From NCBI RefSeq assembly GCF_038446955.1, contig NZ_CP151803.1:3534001-3598000 (forward strand): a stretch of 64,000 nt of DNA, read 5' to 3'. The notes below the pieces were generated by a model. That model saw nothing but the letters and a program-made list of their open reading frames with translations. It had not been told where the DNA came from and made no database searches. Origin of the DNA: Pedobacter sp. FW305-3-2-15-E-R2A2 (lineage in GTDB: Bacteria > Bacteroidota > Bacteroidia > Sphingobacteriales > Sphingobacteriaceae). Shown here piece by piece: positions 44,078 to 54,700 of this stretch; positions within the stretch are counted from its first letter, which is position 1, and each line of letters begins with the position of its first letter. Position numbers and translations under genes: made by a program.

Positions 44078-47000
44078 ATGGATGAAGCCGACCTCAATAT
44101 ATGTAAAGAAAGAATAAAGCAGCTGCTGAAGCTTTGTGTATTGCTGCTTAGCTTTTTTATTTATACGGCCGGTCATGCGGTTGCCCAGATCAGGGAAGAT
44201 CAGGACGAGATCTCGGTTTTCCTGAACGTGCAACGCGTAGGTGCTGCGGAAATTCCGGCGGTAATCCAGGAGGATAAAGTCTGGCTGCCGGTGGTAGAGC
44301 TTTTTAATTTCCTGAAGATCCGGTATGAGCTTTCTAAAAGCAGGGATTCTGTTTCCGGAACATTTATCAGCCCTGATTCAAAATACCTGATCGACCACAA
44401 AAACCAAGTCATTTTATATGGAGAACAGCGCTATGATTTAAAACCAGGAGAACTGATCAAAACCAGCAGCGGGCTTTATTTGCAGTCGGATCTTTTCGCT
44501 AAACTCTTCGGCTTAAACTGCGTGTTCAGCTTCAGAAACCTATCGGTAGTACTCAGTACGGACCTGGAATTGCCCGTACTCCGGGAGATGCGGCAGGAAC
44601 AGATGCGGAATAACCTGAACAGACTGAGTGGTATATTTAAGGCAGATACAGTGATTGGCAGGAATTATCCTCTGTTTTACTTCGGTACTGCAGATTATTC
44701 AGCGCTGACTTCGGCAGGAAATAAGGGGACGCCTCAGGATGCCCGGGTAAGTCTGGGTTTGGGCGGGATGGTTGCCGGAGGGGAAACAAATGTGGTCCTG
44801 AATTACCACAACAATCAGGGATTCTCTGGTCGCCAGCAATATTACCTCTGGAGGTATGTGGACAATGATATGCGGTATGCAAAACAATTCCTGGCGGGTA
44901 AGATCCAGGGACAATCCATCTCCTCCATTTACTCGCCGCTGATCGGAGTACAGGTGACCAATGCGCCGACCACCTACAGGCGTTCTTTCGGTACTTATAC
45001 TTTAAATAACAAAACTGAACCCAACTGGATGGTAGAGCTTTATGTAAATGGCGTACTCATCAATTATGTGAAAGCAGATGCTTCCGGATTTTATACTTTT
45101 AATGTTCCGCTGGTCTATGGCAATACGGTCATTAAACTTCGGTTTTATGGTCCCTATGGAGAAGAACGTTCTACGGAACAGAACATCAGTATCCCCTTTA
45201 ATTTTTTGCCGGAGAAGGAATTTGAATATACGGCCAGCTCCGGGATTCTGGAAGAAGCGGGACATGCCAGATTTGCCCGTCTGAGCACCAATTATGGCCT
45301 CAGCCGCAACATCACCGTTGGCGGTGGCGTAGAATACCTTTCTTCGGTTACTTCAGGCACAAAGATTCCTTTTGTCAACACCTCGGTTCGTTTGCTGTCC
45401 AACTTGTTGTTTTCCGCGGAATACGACCATGACGTCCGTTCCAAGGCGATATTGAGCTATAACCTGCCTTCGGGCTTGCAAATTGAGGTCAACAATACCT
45501 GGTATAAGAAAGGGCAGACGGCCATCAACAATACCTTTGTCGAAGACCGGAAACTGATGCTTTCCTTTCCCATACGCGGACGTCACTATTCGGCCTATAC
45601 CCAGCTCAGTTTGCAGCAGATCCTGCTCGAGAACACCAGGTATACACTGGCCAACTGGATGCTTTCTGCCGCGGTCGGCGGCGTCAATGCCACTGCGGCG
45701 ACCTATTCGGTATTCCTGAAAGGAGCAGATCCTTATGTGTACACCAATTATTCTCTTTCGCTAAGGGCCTTCAGAAACCTCCTGATCACCCAACAGCTGC
45801 AATATGAATATACCGGCAACAAGGTTATCGGTGTGAAAACGGAGTTGGAAAAACGGGTTTTCAGAAGCGGTTACCTGAACTTATCGTACGAAAAGAACTT
45901 TCCCAGCGACATTACCAATATTGAACTGGGCTTAAGGTATGATTTCTCTTTTGCGCAGACCCGGGTGTCTGTGCGTAAAAGCAATGACCTGATCCGGTCT
46001 TTACAGGGCATCAGCGGCAGTCTGATTCATGATGGAAAATCAGGATTCACCAATTTTAACAATTACACCAGCGTAGGTAAAGGAGCGGTGCTGTTGATTC
46101 CTTATCTGGACATGAACGGGAACAGCAGGCGCGACAAAGATGAACCTAGAGCAGAGGGATTAAAAGTAAGGATTAACGGTGGGCGGATCAAACAATCAGT
46201 AAAAGATACGACGATACAGATTACCGATCTGGAAGCCTATACCAATTATAATATAGAACTGGATGGTTCTGGTTTCGACAGACTGGCCTGGAAATTCCCT
46301 AAAGCAAATTATACCGTGGTGATTGACCCTAACTATGTGAAGAACGTGGAAATTCCGATCTCGGTGTTTGGAGAAGCTTCGGGAAGAGTGATCCTGAAGG
46401 ACGGAGCAGAAGAAATGGGGCAGGGGAATGTGATTCTTAATTTTTACAATGAACAGGCTAAAAAGGTAGGACAAACGGTGTCTGAAGCCGACGGTTATTT
46501 CTCTTACCTTGGCTTGCTTCCGGGCAAGTATAAAGTAGAGATGGATCCTGCGCAATTGCGGCTGATGGACTTGAAGGGAGAAACACCAGCAATTCCGTTT
46601 GTGATTGTGAGAACGATAGACGGCGACCTGGTGAATCACCTGGATATGCAGACGAGCCTGATTGCGCCGGCAAAAGCAGACAGCTCCGCTGTACCTGCGG
46701 CTTCAGTGGTGCCACCGCAGCCAGAGGTCACCGTTGAACAAGCCGAGTCTCCTATAGTCGGCCCTCTGACGGTTCAGGCGGCGCATTTTAAATTCCTGAT
46801 GGCCAAGACCGCGCAACGTATGTTGTTAAAATATTATAAAAATGTAGTCATCATTCCAACAAAATGGGTCTATTACGACATTCAGATCAGAGGGCTCAAA
46901 GATCTGGAAGAAGCAAACGAGATCATTAAAAAGATCAAACCGATGGGCTTCCCGGATGCTTATGTATTGAAACCGGTTGCCCCGGTCAAATCATCGCCCC

Positions 47001-47308
47001 GCGTTATCCCGGCCAGCCCGGCGGTTCCTGTTCCCGTCCCTGTTACGCCTGTGGAACCAGTTGGCCCTCCTGCAGCTGGCTCTATCACCGTTCAGGCCGC
47101 ACATTTTAAACTTCCAATGGCGAAGGTTTGTCAGCGGATTTTATCGAAGTATTATCAGAATGTGGTGATTGTTCCCACCAAATGGGTGTATTATAACATT
47201 CAGATCAGGGATGTTAAAGACCTGCAGGAAGCGAAAGCCATTATTAAACGCATCCGGCCATTGGGATTCCCTAAAGCTTATGTATTAAAATCTGTTTCGC
47301 CCAAATAA
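44078..47308 (+). CDS. Usher-like outer-membrane protein with two C-terminal SPOR-like repeats
   Basis: This 1076-aa protein has an N-terminal signal peptide (hydrophobic LCVLLLSFFIYTAGHAVAQ, cleaved near residue 37). A first domain of about 150 aa (ISVFLNVQRVG ... YGEQRYDL) is followed by a large beta-barrel region. The segment ELYVNGVLINYVKADASGFY and KLRFYGPYGEERS corresponds to the plug-proximal part of TcfC/CFA-type ushers. DMNGNSRRDKDEPRAEGLKV is a Ca-binding-like carboxypeptidase/SdrD-type turn also seen in that usher group. Two Ig-like domains follow. The final 180 residues hold two near-identical SPOR-like repeats (about 895-968 and 1001-1074, each TVQAAHFK ... NVVI(I/V)PTKWVYY). It probably secretes and assembles the DUF4402 subunits; SPOR repeats could bind peptidoglycan. 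Usher assignment is by motif and context. Confidence 0.75.
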   Translation: MDEADLNICKERIKQLLKLCVLLLSFFIYTAGHAVAQIREDQDEISVFLNVQRVGAAEIPAVIQEDKVWLPVVELFNFLKIRYELSKSRDSVSGTFISPDSKYLIDHKNQVILYGEQRYDLKPGELIKTSSGLYLQSDLFAKLFGLNCVFSFRNLSVVLSTDLELPVLREMRQEQMRNNLNRLSGIFKADTVIGRNYPLFYFGTADYSALTSAGNKGTPQDARVSLGLGGMVAGGETNVVLNYHNNQGFSGRQQYYLWRYVDNDMRYAKQFLAGKIQGQSISSIYSPLIGVQVTNAPTTYRRSFGTYTLNNKTEPNWMVELYVNGVLINYVKADASGFYTFNVPLVYGNTVIKLRFYGPYGEERSTEQNISIPFNFLPEKEFEYTASSGILEEAGHARFARLSTNYGLSRNITVGGGVEYLSSVTSGTKIPFVNTSVRLLSNLLFSAEYDHDVRSKAILSYNLPSGLQIEVNNTWYKKGQTAINNTFVEDRKLMLSFPIRGRHYSAYTQLSLQQILLENTRYTLANWMLSAAVGGVNATAATYSVFLKGADPYVYTNYSLSLRAFRNLLITQQLQYEYTGNKVIGVKTELEKRVFRSGYLNLSYEKNFPSDITNIELGLRYDFSFAQTRVSVRKSNDLIRSLQGISGSLIHDGKSGFTNFNNYTSVGKGAVLLIPYLDMNGNSRRDKDEPRAEGLKVRINGGRIKQSVKDTTIQITDLEAYTNYNIELDGSGFDRLAWKFPKANYTVVIDPNYVKNVEIPISVFGEASGRVILKDGAEEMGQGNVILNFYNEQAKKVGQTVSEADGYFSYLGLLPGKYKVEMDPAQLRLMDLKGETPAIPFVIVRTIDGDLVNHLDMQTSLIAPAKADSSAVPAASVVPPQPEVTVEQAESPIVGPLTVQAAHFKFLMAKTAQRMLLKYYKNVVIIPTKWVYYDIQIRGLKDLEEANEIIKKIKPMGFPDAYVLKPVAPVKSSPRVIPASPAVPVPVPVTPVEPVGPPAAGSITVQAAHFKLPMAKVCQRILSKYYQNVVIVPTKWVYYNIQIRDVKDLQEAKAIIKRIRPLGFPKAYVLKSVSPK
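46765..47300 (+). repeat. Tandem SPOR-like coding repeats
   Basis: Two coding repeats of about 220 bp, at roughly 46765-46980 and 47083-47300, share TVQAAHFK, PTKWVYY, IQIR and KAYVLK/DAYVLK. They are separated by a Pro/Val-rich linker of about 30 residues. Confidence 0.75.
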
Positions 47309-47335
47309 GCCGAATTGCTATCTTTGATATTGAAT

Positions 47336-47686
47336 ATGAATATAGAAGAATTACGGGAATACTGCCTGCAGAAGCCAGGTACAACGGAAGGTCTTCCTTT
47401 TGGAGAAGATACCCTCGTGTTTAAGGTGGGAGAGAAAATTTTCCTGCTGACCAGTTTGGATACCGGCAACCGCTTTAATGCCAAATGTGATCCTGAGCGT
47501 GCCATTGAATTGCGGGAGCAGTTTGATGAAATCATACCTGGTTATCACATGAACAAGAAACACTGGAATACGGTCTATATGAATGGCCAGTTGACCAGGA
47601 AGCAGCTGAATGAGCTGATCGATCATTCTTATGAACTGGTGCTCAGCAGTCTGCCAAAGAAATTGCAGGAAGAAATAGGCAATTAA
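47336..47686 (+). CDS. MmcQ/YjbR-family protein
   Basis: From ATG 47336 this encodes 116 aa; an upstream open extension to 47315 is not needed. The MmcQ/YjbR (CyaY-like fold) family is indicated by LREYCLQKPGTTEGLPFGED at the start, LVFKVGEKIFLLTSLD, KCDPERAIELREQF and the closing GYHMNKKHWNTVY and IDHSYELVLSSLPKK. Relatives are small cytoplasmic proteins thought to bind DNA, without a defined function. It lies 27 bp downstream of the usher-like gene and may be transcribed by read-through. It converges with the minus-strand adhesin operon, separated by a terminator. Confidence 0.88.
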   Translation: MNIEELREYCLQKPGTTEGLPFGEDTLVFKVGEKIFLLTSLDTGNRFNAKCDPERAIELREQFDEIIPGYHMNKKHWNTVYMNGQLTRKQLNELIDHSYELVLSSLPKKLQEEIGN

Positions 47687-47687
47687 A

Positions 47688-47731
47688 AAAGGCCGTAAAA
47701 GCTGGTGTGAACACGCCCCTTTACGACCTTT
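47688..47731 (-). terminator. Intrinsic terminator of the minus-strand adhesin operon
   Basis: AAAGGCCGTAAA (47688-47699) faces TTTACGACCTTT (47720-47731). On the minus strand the single non-Watson-Crick position is a G-U pair, and the stem is followed by TTTTTTAATT. This fits a terminator for the PorP/SprF gene; on the plus strand it may also slow read-through. Confidence 0.75.
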
Positions 47732-47753
47732 CTTTAAACCGGTTATTTACCGT

Positions 47754-48647
47754 TTATTTACCTCCGCCCAGACTGAGTCTGAGGTTGAGCTCAAAGCTGC
47801 CATTCGTGTAGGCACTTAAAGCAGAAGTTTGTGTGCTGTATGATCCGCTGATCATATACTTTTTCTTGAAGTCCATGCCTAAACCAAAAGTGGCACTTTC
47901 AGAACTGTGGTACATCAGCATGGCGAATACCTGCCGATTGGCCAATCCTACCTGTACACCTGCATCCCAGATGTTTTTAAAACCTTTTACACCCCGATAG
48001 GCGACTTTGGGCTCTGCGTCAATTCCTTCCAGGCCTTCGCTGATTGGAAAGCGGTAGCTCAGGGCAGAGTAAAAGGTTGCCACATCGGCCAATTTAATCG
48101 TTTCCTTTTTCAGGAAGCTTTTAAGGTTAGGAATTGCCGCCTGTACCGTTAGTCTGTTGGAGGTAAAGGCTACCCCAAAATCTCCGTCCAGATGTGTTTT
48201 ACGGTTGTTATACTGGCCAACGAGCGGATCACTTGGATTGCCATAGATATCGGTTTCTTCCAGACGCTGACTTAAAAATCCGATAGAGATCCCGAAATGT
48301 AACGCAGTTCCCGCTTGATCCAGTTTCAGGTGGTAAGCATAGGAGCCCAGTACCCGGGTTTGTCTTTGCAAACCTGCACTTTCATTGTTAACCGTTAAAC
48401 CAAGGCCCACTCTGCTGAAGCCGTAATCTGCGGTGAAGCTCTGCGTAACCGGCGCACCAGGTACATTGTCCCAAAGCTTACGGTATGATCCATTTAACCT
48501 TATGCCATGTTCAGCGCCCGCGAAAGCCGGATTGATGACATACTGATTGCTGTAATACTGCGAAGATAAAGGGTTTAACTGCGCTTGTGCGGTGTTTACT
48601 GCTGCTGTAAAAGCGACGAGTAAACTTATTTTGTGTATGATTTTCAT
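47754..48647 (-). CDS. PorP/SprF-family T9SS membrane protein
   Basis: From ATG 48647 this encodes 297 aa, with a signal peptide ending NTAQAQ; an upstream in-frame ATG at 48677 would add a charged stretch before the signal and is less likely. The mature start LNPLSSQYYSNQYVINPAFAG is the family hallmark, followed by GIRLNGSYRKLWDN and a barrel ending LNLRLSLGG. PorP/SprF proteins are outer-membrane partners that help T9SS export or anchor type B sorting-domain proteins; SprF does this for the SprB adhesin. Here the gene lies 66 bp downstream of a giant type B substrate, the same arrangement as sprB-sprF. It is last in the operon, before the intrinsic terminator. Confidence 0.9.
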   Translation of the reverse strand: MKIIHKISLLVAFTAAVNTAQAQLNPLSSQYYSNQYVINPAFAGAEHGIRLNGSYRKLWDNVPGAPVTQSFTADYGFSRVGLGLTVNNESAGLQRQTRVLGSYAYHLKLDQAGTALHFGISIGFLSQRLEETDIYGNPSDPLVGQYNNRKTHLDGDFGVAFTSNRLTVQAAIPNLKSFLKKETIKLADVATFYSALSYRFPISEGLEGIDAEPKVAYRGVKGFKNIWDAGVQVGLANRQVFAMLMYHSSESATFGLGMDFKKKYMISGSYSTQTSALSAYTNGSFELNLRLSLGGGK

Positions 48648-48713
48648 ATCTCTTCGTAATGGTAATGAAGCCTGCATTCCGGCGGTCAGGCAGGTTTGCA
48701 GGCTTCTTAAATA

Positions 48714-51700
48714 TTAATTTTCTCTGACCACAGTGATAAAGCCTCTGAATTTAAGCCTGTTCGTTCCGAAATCAATGATGTAATAATAGGTTCCTTCATC
48801 TAAAGGACGGCCATTTAAGGTCGCATCCCAGCTGTTGTCATATCCTCTTTTGGTGTACAGAATACGTCCGGCTTTATCGAAAACCTTCACTTCATTATTC
48901 GGATAGAAATCAATGTTGTCTATCGTCCATTTATCATTAAAACCATCGCCGTTAGGAGTTATGATATTGGTTCCCTTGATCAGGGCCAGATCATCCAGTA
49001 CACCCAGGGTAAAGGTTTGCGATTGACTACAGCCATTGGCATTCGTTGCTGTTACGGTGTAGGTAGTCGTTTCGCGTGGCCTTACGGTCAGTACTGCCGT
49101 GTTCTGACCAGTCAGAATACCCTCACTGTTGGCCCAGATATAGCTTGAGCCTCCGGTAGCGGTAAGGATCACCACATCTCCTTTACTGATCTGAGTTCCT
49201 TTGTTGCTGTTGATCGCCACGACCGGAGCCGCATTGACGGTCAGCAGGAAGGAACTGCTGTAAGTATCGACACCGCCATTTGCTGTACCACCATTATCTG
49301 TCACCATTACGGTAACAGTGGCCGTACCGGCAGCACCGCTTTTCAGTCTGTAGCTCAGGGTTCCAGTAGCACCGTTACCGCTTGCAGTTAAGCTTTCAAA
49401 CAGACTGGAATTGCTGCTGCTGACACTTAAAGTAGTGGTTTGACCCGTTTCCGGTCCGGCACTGATTCCCGCTAAGGCTAGGGTCTGTGTAACCGTTGTA
49501 GCGCAAAGGGTTTGGTCGCCGATGGCAGAAAGGGTAGGTACTTCATTCACATCCGTTAAGCTGATCGTCAGCTCTTTGTCCAGCGAACTGTTGTTTTGCG
49601 TAGTGGAACGAACCCTCACTTTATAGCTGGCTTGAGTTTCAAAATCCAGGCTTGTAGTACTGAGGAGTTTATCGCCACTGATACTGAACAATCCATTGTC
49701 GGTATCTCCTGTGCCTGTTACCAGTGAATAAATAAAGGTGGCCGCAGGGTTGTCGGAGGTACTGTTTAATGTTCCTGCACTTGCTCCTGGAGCTGCGTTT
49801 TCATACAGAGGTACACTGGCCAGGCTGATGCTGGTTGGCACATCTGTTTTGATCGTCAGCGTTCCTTTCTGATAAGTGATCACATAGTTGTCTGCTGAGG
49901 CTCCGCTCACATTGATGTCGTAAGTACCCAGTGGACTGCTCGCTGTTGCCGTAGTGCTTAGCGTAGGAGGGGTAGTCAATACTGAACTGCTCTCTCCGTT
50001 CGCCAGGCCGGTATAGCTGGCAGTAAGTGTTGGAATCGGCGCACCAAGGAATTTCTCTTTGGCATCTGCAGTGATGGTCAGGCCTTTTCTGTTTACCGTT
50101 AATTTACCATTGGTATAAACGATGTTATAACTGCTTAGGTCTGTTCCAACTGCTGCGGTAGCTACGATGTCGTAGTCAGAGCCCGCAACCGTCGCATTTG
50201 CTGCCGCACCGGTACTGCTCAAACTCACTGAGGTAACGGTATTTCCGTTGACCAATCCGGTGGCGGTAAATTCGCTGCCGGTAAAGGTAACTACGCTACC
50301 ATAGAATTTGCTCAGGTTTGAAGCCGCGATCGTCAGCGTTTTCTGGCCAACTGTTAAGGTTCCATCCGGATTGCTGACTGCATAGTTGGACAATTTATTG
50401 TCCGGATCTGCAAGCGTGGCAACGATCGGATAAGTTCCTGCTGCTGCAGTGGCTGCTCCACCGGCACTGTTCCTTGTGAGGCTGATGTTATCCCCGTTCT
50501 GGATTCCGGTAATGCTTCCTGTAAAGTCGGTACTGCCCAGTACATCTCCATAAACTTTAGAACGGCTGTCGTTCACAATTATTAGTGCCCTGGTATCCAC
50601 CGTCAGCGTTTGCTGTACGTCAGGAGCCGGATTAAAGAATGTATTTCCAGCCTGGCTTGCAGTGATGGTAGTGCTTCCTGCTTTTAAAATCGTGGCTACA
50701 TTACCTGTGATGGAAACGATGGAAGGATCAGCGGCGGTATAAGTTACCGGAAGTCCGGCTGATGAATTCGCACTGCCCAGCAGGAAGGAAGGATCTCCAT
50801 AGATTTTAGCTGCAATCGGAGCAAAACTGATGCTTTGGCTTGCTTTAGGGATTGCCGAAACATCCGCACTTAATGCACTGGCATTACCCACCTGATCAAT
50901 GGCTTGAATGCGGTAGTAATAAGTCGTACCATTGATTAATCCAACATTTGTAAAGGTTGTTGTTCCGGCAGGAACATCAGCCAGGAAGGTTGTTGGCGAA
51001 GGACTGGTTCCAAAAAGGATCCTGTAATTTGCCAGATCCGGTTCTGAATTGGCCGTCCAGTTTAAGATGACCTGTGTATCACCCGAAGCTGCGGTAAGTC
51101 CTGCAGGAACTGCAGGAGCAGTACGGTCGAAGGTTACGGAACCGGTGCCTGTAGAAACCGGAGTTCCCGGATTGCCGGCAAGATCACTGAAAGCGATGTT
51201 GTAAGCCACGAGTCCTTCCGGATCTGTTGAAGTAAAGGTATAAGCAGCAGTCCAGTTATTGCCTGTGGCTGTAGGTGTTACCGCATGGCCTGCGATGGTC
51301 ACCACTGGTGTCTGCAAGGTTTCACTGGCCGTAAAGGTCAGCGTAGCCGTGTTGCCTACTTTGGCAAGGGTAGGAACCGTAAAGTCAGAAACGATGTTTA
51401 CCGCGCTTAAAGTTGGAGCGGTACGATCGAAGGTGACTGAGCCGGTACCTGTAGAAACCGGAGTTCCTGCATTGCCTGCCAGATCACTGAAAGCAATATT
51501 GTAGGCCACTAATCCTTCTGCATCTGATGAAGTAAAGGTGTAAGTAGCGATCCAGTTATTACCTGTAGCTGTAGGCGTTACGGCATGACCTGCGATGGTC
51601 ACGTCCGGAGTTTGCAGCACTTCGCTTGCTGTAAAGGTTAGCGTTGCCGTATTGCCTACGATAGCAAGGGTAGGATTGGCATGGTCAGAAACAATATTTA

Positions 51701-54700
51701 CGGCGCTTAAAGTTGGTACCGATTGATCTAAAGTAACCGAACCTGAACCTGTAGAAACCGGTGTGCCTGCATTTCCTGAAAGGTCGCTGAAAGCGATATT
51801 GTAAGGAACCAGACCATCCGGATCAGCTGAAGTAAAAGTATAAGTAGCAGTCCAGTTGTTACCTGTAGCTGTTGGCGTTACGGTATGACCTGAAATGGTC
51901 ACCACCGGAGTTTGTAAAGGCTCGCTTGCGGTAAAGGTCAAGGTTGCGGTATTGCCAACGATAGCCAGGAATGGAAGCGCATTGTTCGATGAAATTTCTA
52001 CCGCAGACAGGGTCGGCGCAGATTTATCAACGGTCACACTGCCTGTACCTGTAGAAACCGGAGTTCCTGCATTGCCTGCCAGATCCAGGAATGCGATTTG
52101 GTAAGGAACCAAACCTTCTGCATCAGTAGAAGCAAGGGTGTAGGTTGCAGTCCAGTTGTTGCCGGCTGCTGTTGGGACTACGGTATGACCTGCAATCGTG
52201 ACCACCGGAATCTGTAAGGCTTCACTCGAAGTGAAGGTTAAGGTAATGTTGTTTCCTACGTTTCCGAAAAGTGGATTCGCATTGTCAGATGCGATGTTTA
52301 CCGCGCTTAAAGTTGGAGCGGTACGATCGAATGTCACACTGCCTGTGCCTGTAGAAACAGGAACGCCTGCATTTCCGATCAGATCACTGAAAGCTATGTT
52401 GTAGGCCACCAATCCTTCTGGATCCGATGAAGTAAAGGTATAAGTAGCGGTCCAGTTATTGCCTGCAGCTGTAGGCGTTACCGCATGACCTGCGATGGTG
52501 ACCACAGGTGTTTGCAAGGTTTCGCTGGCTGTAAAGGTCAGGGTAGCAGTATTGCCCACTTTCGCGAGAACCGGATTACCATTGTCCGATACGATATTTA
52601 CCGCGCTTAGCGTTGGTACCGTACGGTCAAAAGTATAGAAATCACCTGTCAGACCGGTTGCAATGTTATTTCCGGCGATATCGGTAATTCCTGTTCCTGC
52701 ATTGTTCAGGTTCAGTCCGATGGTTCCGCTGCCAGTGATGGCATTGACTGTTACGCTGAAAACGGTATTGTCTGCAGAGGTGATGCCTGCGATTGTTCCG
52801 GCAGCGCCGCCAGTTGTCGACAGACTGAAGTCAGTCACATCTACATTGGATACGATTTTCGAGAAGGTAACCGTATATGCCACACTACTGGCCATGGTCG
52901 GATTCGGATCTGCCAATGCGATGCTGCTGATCACCGGAATGCTGGTGTCGATCGTTACCGCAAGTCCGGTTGAAGCCGGGCTCACATTACCTGCTGCATC
53001 TGTTGCTTTAGCCGTAACCGTATGTACACCTGGGCTCAGGGTAGTCGCAGTGATTGACCAGTTTCCGCCAGTGGCGATTCCGGTTCCGATCACCGTTACC
53101 CCGTCCGTATCATATAAGGTTACGGTCGAGCCTGCTTCGGCTGTGCCGGTAAATACAGGAGTGGTTACGTTGGTGATGTTATCCGAGTTAGACACCCCGC
53201 TGTCGCTGGCAGTGGCCAGAACAGGCGTTGATGGTGCTGCAGGATTGGAAGTATCAAAGGTCAGTGCCGGAGTCGTACCTGCGCCACCATTGTTACCCGC
53301 AACATCCGTATAAGTGGCTGCTGCCACGGTGATACTTGCGGTACCTGCGTTGATACCTGCAGTTGGCGTAAACGTTGCAGTGCGGGTGAAACCTGAGCCT
53401 GATATTGCGCCCAATGTTCCGCCGGTAACGACTACATCACCTGTCGTTCCATCCCAGGCAAATGTTGCTCCCGGGTCTTCAGAGAAAGTAAAGGTAATCG
53501 TTGCCGTTTCCCCTGTTTTCAACTGAGGGACATCGCTGGTAATGGCCAGTGTTGGCGAAGTCGTATCGATAGTTACAGCAAGTCCTGTGGAAGCCGGACT
53601 TACATTGTTTGCGGCATCTGTTGCTTTAGCCGTAATCGTATGTACACCAGGTGTCAGGGCAGCTACAGGAATTGACCAGTTTCCACCAGTGGCGATACCG
53701 GTTCCAATCACTGTTACCCCGTCCGTATCATATAAGGTTACGGTCGAGCCTGCTTCGGCTGTGCCGGTAAATACAGGGGTAGTCACATTGGTAACATTGT
53801 CTGTATTTGAAAAACCGCTGTCGCTGCCTGAAGCCAGAACAGGTGCAGATGGTGCTGCCGGATCGGAAGTATCAAAGGTGAGTGCCGGAGTCGTACCTGC
53901 GCCACCATTGTTACCTGCAATATCCGTATACGTAGCTGCTGCCACGGTAATGCTTGCGGTACCAGCATTGATGGAAGCCGTTGGCGTAAATGTTGCAGTG
54001 CGGGTCAGACCTGAGCCTGATATCGCAGCCAATGTGCCGCCGGTAACCACTACATCGCCTGTAGTTCCATCCCAATTAAAGGTAGTACCTGGATCTTCAG
54101 AGAAAGTAAAGGTAATCGTTGCCGTTTCCCCTGTTTTCAACTGAGGAACATTGCTGCTAATGGCCAGTGTTGGCGAAGTCGTATCGATGGTGACTGCAAG
54201 TCCTGTTGAAGCCGGACTTACATTGTTTGCCGCATCTGTTGCTTTTGCCGTAACGGTATGTATGCCTGGAGCCAGGGTAGATGCCGTGATCGACCAGTTT
54301 CCGCCAGTGGCGATACCGGTTCCAATCACCGTTACCCCGTCCGTATCATATAAAGTTACGGTCGATCCTGCTTCAGCTGTACCGGTAAATACAGGGATAG
54401 TCACATTGGTGATGTTGTCTGTATTTGAAAAACCGCTGTCGCTGGCTGTGGCCAGAACAGGAGCAGATGGTGCTAACGGATCAGAAGTATCAAAGGTGAG
54501 TGCCGGAGTCGTACCAGCGCCACCATTGTTACCTGCAATATCCGTATACGTAGCTGCTGCCACGGTGATATTTGCGGTACCTGCGTTGACACCTGCAGTT
54601 GGGGTAAATGTCGCAGTGCGGGTCAGACCTGCACCAGATATTACGCCTAATGTACCGCCGGTAACCGTCACATCACCTGCGTCAAATGTGGTTCCCGGAT

